A stretch of 6,798 nucleotides of DNA from an uncultured Clostridium sp. (GTDB taxonomy: Bacteria; Bacillota; Clostridia; TANB77; CAG-508): the NCBI GenBank assembly GCA_948465625.1, contig CAOJXM010000060.1, forward strand, positions 1-6,798. The letters are read 5' to 3'. The position numbers were made by a program, and so were the translations under genes. Shown here piece after piece: positions 4,576 through 6,798 of the stretch (its first letter is position 1; the number at the start of each line of letters is the position of its first letter). The notes under the pieces are model-generated. The model was not told where the DNA came from. It made no database searches and saw nothing but the letters and a program-made list of their open reading frames with translations.

Positions 4576-5352
4576 TTATTGTAACATCATTCCATAATTT
4601 TGCATAAACCAAGCTTGTGCATCAAATGGTGTTAATGTTTCTGGCATGCCATAATCAATTCCAAATGTCTCTACACTCATACGAGTAATCACTGGCGGAT
4701 TCACTGGCTTATCTGTTGTTGTTTCCTCTCCTGTTTCCTCATTCTTTTCTTTTGCAAGTTCTAATTTTTCTATTTGGTGTACAATCTCCATTCCCTCAAT
4801 TACTTTACCAAATGGTGTATAAATTCCATTTAATGATGGTGAATTTTTTGTCATAATAAAAAATTGTGAACCTGCTGAATTATAGCTTTCTGCTATTAAC
4901 TGACTACTATAGTTTGTATAATCTGCTCTTGCCATAGATATTACACCTTCTTCATGTCTTAGTGTATTTGCTTTATTTCCATTAGCTAGCATTTCTCCTT
5001 TTATGGTATATGCATCTTCTGGCTTTGACTCATCTAAATCTTTTAATGTTGGATTTCCTGTTCCATCTCCATTTTTATCCCCACCTTGTATCATGAAATT
5101 TTCTACTACTCGATGGAATGTTAAACCATTGTAAAATCCATTGTTGGCTAATTTAACAAAATTAGAAACGGTATTGGGAGCAATTTCTGGATATAGTTCT
5201 ACTTTTATTGTACCATATCCTTCTATTTCCATTGATACAATTGGATTTTGACTTTTGTATGTAGCCTTTCTATAATAACCATATGCTAATCCCCCTATTA
5301 ATGCTACTACTAAAATAATTGCTATACTTGTAATAATTTGCTTTGTTTTCAT
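4576..5352 (-). CDS. Membrane-anchored cyclophilin-type peptidyl-prolyl cis-trans isomerase
   Basis: Speeds cis-trans isomerisation of X-Pro bonds, probably for proteins folding outside the membrane. The 258 residues hold a short basic N-terminus, one hydrophobic segment (about 7-27, without a lipobox, so a signal anchor), and a cyclophilin domain (about 38-228) opening with IVSMEIEGYGTIKVELYPEIAP. Signature FHRVVENFMIQGGD is at 79-92 with catalytic R81, SQFFIMT at 162-168 and FGKVIEGMEIV at 181-191. The position of the cyclosporin-contacting Trp of human CypA appears to be Ser173, as expected for divergent bacterial forms. A Glu/Thr-rich insert (199-215) precedes the final strand, and a 30-residue tail of unclear role ends the protein. 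AGGAGG (5360-5365) is 7 nt from the ATG. It follows the pilin-like gene by 28 bp; no terminator is seen before the yabG region. Confidence 0.94.
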   Translation of the reverse strand: MKTKQIITSIAIILVVALIGGLAYGYYRKATYKSQNPIVSMEIEGYGTIKVELYPEIAPNTVSNFVKLANNGFYNGLTFHRVVENFMIQGGDKNGDGTGNPTLKDLDESKPEDAYTIKGEMLANGNKANTLRHEEGVISMARADYTNYSSQLIAESYNSAGSQFFIMTKNSPSLNGIYTPFGKVIEGMEIVHQIEKLELAKEKNEETGEETTTDKPVNPPVITRMSVETFGIDYGMPETLTPFDAQAWFMQNYGMMLQ

Positions 5353-5380
5353 AATCTTTCCTCCTAAAATTTATTTTATC

Positions 5381-6121
5381 TTAAATTATAATTTTTACTA
5401 TTTTCTCTTTGCCTGCTGTGTCAACTACTTTTACCTCATACTCTCCTGTTTGTGTTACTTCTATATCGAATTTATTTGTCATTCTCCAATTAGGACTCGA
5501 ACGCAGTTTATAGTAGATGCCCTCTAATCCTACTCGTTCTGAACTATACTTCACATTCTTTATGATAATTCTCCATCTACCTTCTTCTATTTTCGTCTTC
5601 TCCAAAGTAAAGGAAGGTTCAGCCGTAGTATCTGGTGTCTTTTGTTGTACATTTCTTCCTATATAAGCTGACATCTCTTCTAATTTATAATACTTTTTGT
5701 CTGCTATTTCAATTCCCTCATAACTAATTACCTCTCTTGTGTCATAATTAATTAATACGGTCTGTGTTACATTATTAAGTTCTAACTTTTCTAAATCTTC
5801 TGGTGTATAATATTTAAACCCTTCTTTTGCTGTTGTTCCTAATGCCTGATTTAATTTTGTTTGGTCCAAACCAGAAACATTCCTTCCAATTCCATCATAA
5901 TAACTCTTGTCGGCTGCACTCAATTTTCTCTTTTCATAAATCGTATTTACTTTAGCCTGTATCATTTGTAACTCCGAAATAAATGCTTGTTGGTTTGCCG
6001 TATCAAGTCCAGTACTTCCACTATTAATAGCTGTTATTGCAAGAATTCCTAATACCACTACACTAACAATTAAGATAACTAATGTGACACCACTTTCTTG
6101 TTTTACTTTTTCCATATGCAA
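5381..6121 (-). CDS. Pilin-like (prepilin-type N-terminus) membrane protein with Ig-like C-terminal domain
   Basis: Exact function not recognised. The N-terminus looks like a class III signal: basic KVKQESG, then VTLVILIVSVVVLGILAITAI (12-32), with cleavage expected after G11 if processed. The usual Glu at mature position 5 is Ile16, so efficient methylation or canonical pilus assembly is doubtful. The following helical part (about 40-65) resembles a pilin stalk. Residues 100-142 (YYTPEDLEKLEL...VLINYDTREVISYEGI) recall variable domains of clostridial type II secretion/pilin-like proteins. Residues 168-246 look like an Ig-like beta sandwich (GIYYKL..., TGEYEVKVVDTAGKEK). The start is drawn at TTG 6121 because AGGAGG (6130-6135) is 8 nt away; ATG 6115 (two residues shorter) is 14 nt away. 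It lies 20 bp after disA and 28 bp before the cyclophilin gene, so probably co-transcribed with both. Confidence 0.75.
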   Translation of the reverse strand: MHMEKVKQESGVTLVILIVSVVVLGILAITAINSGSTGLDTANQQAFISELQMIQAKVNTIYEKRKLSAADKSYYDGIGRNVSGLDQTKLNQALGTTAKEGFKYYTPEDLEKLELNNVTQTVLINYDTREVISYEGIEIADKKYYKLEEMSAYIGRNVQQKTPDTTAEPSFTLEKTKIEEGRWRIIIKNVKYSSERVGLEGIYYKLRSSPNWRMTNKFDIEVTQTGEYEVKVVDTAGKEKIVKIII

Positions 6122-6129
6122 TTTCTTCT

Positions 6130-6135
6130 CCTCCT
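6130..6135 (-). promoter_or_regulatory. Ribosome binding site favouring a TTG start
   Basis: AGGAGG within a longer purine run (GAGGAGGAGAAG, 6125-6136) in the 20-bp gap after disA. Spacing is 8 nt to TTG (6119-6121) and 14 nt to the in-frame ATG (6113-6115). The weaker GGAG at 6128-6131 could serve the ATG at 12 nt. Confidence 0.6.
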
Positions 6136-6141
6136 CTTTTG

Positions 6142-6798
6142 TTATAACATTAAATTATCAAATACATATTGCTCCTGCATTCTTTTTAAAGATTGTTTAA
6201 TGTTCCTTGCCCTTACCTCTCCAATTCCTTCTACCTCATCTAATTTGGGAATATCTGCTGCTAAAATATGTTGAAAAGATTTAAACGCTTTTACCAAATT
6301 TTCCACAATATTGCTTGGCATTCTTGGTATTTTATCTAAAATTCGATATCCTCTTGTATAAACCGCTACCTCATCATAATTATCAAACAAGTCATACCCT
6401 AAAATTTTAGCAATATTAGAAGAATTCATCAAGTCCTCATGTGGTAAATTAATAATTTCATCCAATGCTTTTTCTGCTGTTTTTCTTCTTGTCTTTACCA
6501 TATAATCTTTCACAATCAGCAACTCTTCCTCTTCTAAATCTCCTACTAATTCATCCAGTTGCATCTGTACCAATCTACCCTCTTCGCCTAACTCTGATAT
6601 ACTCTTTTGAACCTCCTCAACCACTTTCATTACCATTTCTGCTCGTTGAATTGCTGTTATTACGTTGTCCAATGTAACAATATCATTAAACTCATACTCG
6701 TTTAAAATGCTTAACTTACTATCAAAAACCTTCTTGTACTTCTCTACTGTTTGCAAAGCTTGATTGGCTCTATTTAATAATCTAGATGTATCTTCTAT
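6142..6798 (-). CDS. disA: DNA integrity scanning diadenylate cyclase DisA (partial, C-terminal 218 residues)
   Basis: DisA makes c-di-AMP from two ATP, binds branched DNA and delays sporulation when DNA is damaged. The frame is open to the window edge; its first visible residues, IEDTSRLLNRANQALQTVEKY, match the junction between the diadenylate cyclase domain and the linker. The catalytic DGA/RHR motifs therefore lie outside the window (about 140 residues missing relative to 360 in B. subtilis). Present are the helical DisA linker (about residues 15-140 of the fragment) and the helix-hairpin-helix DNA-binding end: ILDKIPRMPSNIVENLVKAF, then LDEVEGIGEVRARNIKQSL. A TTG at 6756 is internal, not the start. 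It is the first visible gene of a likely operon with the pilin-like and cyclophilin genes; its promoter is not in the window. Confidence 0.96.
   Translation of the reverse strand: MEDTSRLLNRANQALQTVEKYKKVFDSKLSILNEYEFNDIVTLDNVITAIQRAEMVMKVVEEVQKSISELGEEGRLVQMQLDELVGDLEEEELLIVKDYMVKTRRKTAEKALDEIINLPHEDLMNSSNIAKILGYDLFDNYDEVAVYTRGYRILDKIPRMPSNIVENLVKAFKSFQHILAADIPKLDEVEGIGEVRARNIKQSLKRMQEQYVFDNLML

Noticed and set aside
6142..6756. An independent gene starting at the TTG at 6756
   Set aside because: The same frame continues to the window edge with DisA-like residues (IEDTSRLLNRANQAL), so the TTG is an internal Leu codon.

Overview
This AT-rich window (low-GC Firmicute composition) comes from an endospore-forming bacterium, most likely a member of the Clostridia. 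The evidence is a YabG-type spore protease gene next to a Veg-family gene (an order also known in Bacillus), a DisA-type c-di-AMP synthase, a short RNase E/G and Firmicute-style purine-rich ribosome binding sites. All supported genes lie on the minus strand, so transcription runs from high to low coordinates.

Layout in transcription order. (1) 6798-4576: the C-terminal part of disA (its start lies beyond the window), a pilin-like membrane protein with an Ig-like tail, and a membrane-anchored cyclophilin. Gaps of 20 and 28 bp suggest one operon. (2) 4554-3640: a sporulation gene, yabG, behind a near-consensus sigma-K promoter. A one-base insertion splits the gene between its catalytic His and Cys. 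A long inverted repeat surrounds the promoter and the start site. (3) 3596-3177: the yabG terminator, whose T-run merges into a perfect sigma-A promoter for a veg homologue, which has its own strong terminator. (4) 3150-3092: a 59-bp palindromic REP-like element. (5) 3093-1236: pth and rng, a translation/RNA-processing pair ending at a hairpin terminator. (6) 1229-1: two 20-bp direct repeats, a promoter, and the N-terminal 376 codons of an AAA/DUF4143 ATPase, probably an accessory gene, which runs off the window.

The most striking point is the yabG control region. Two 21-nt arms (19/21 complementary) flank the sigma-K promoter. One arm contains the -35 element and the other the Shine-Dalgarno and start codon. 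A transcript entering from the upstream cyclophilin gene would carry both arms and fold over the yabG ribosome binding site. A transcript begun at the sigma-K promoter would lack the upstream arm and leave the site free. This looks like a built-in way to keep a spore protease untranslated during vegetative read-through. The other main point is the precise frameshift in yabG.

No gap exceeds about 165 bp. I saw no tRNA, rRNA, CRISPR array or transposase gene.
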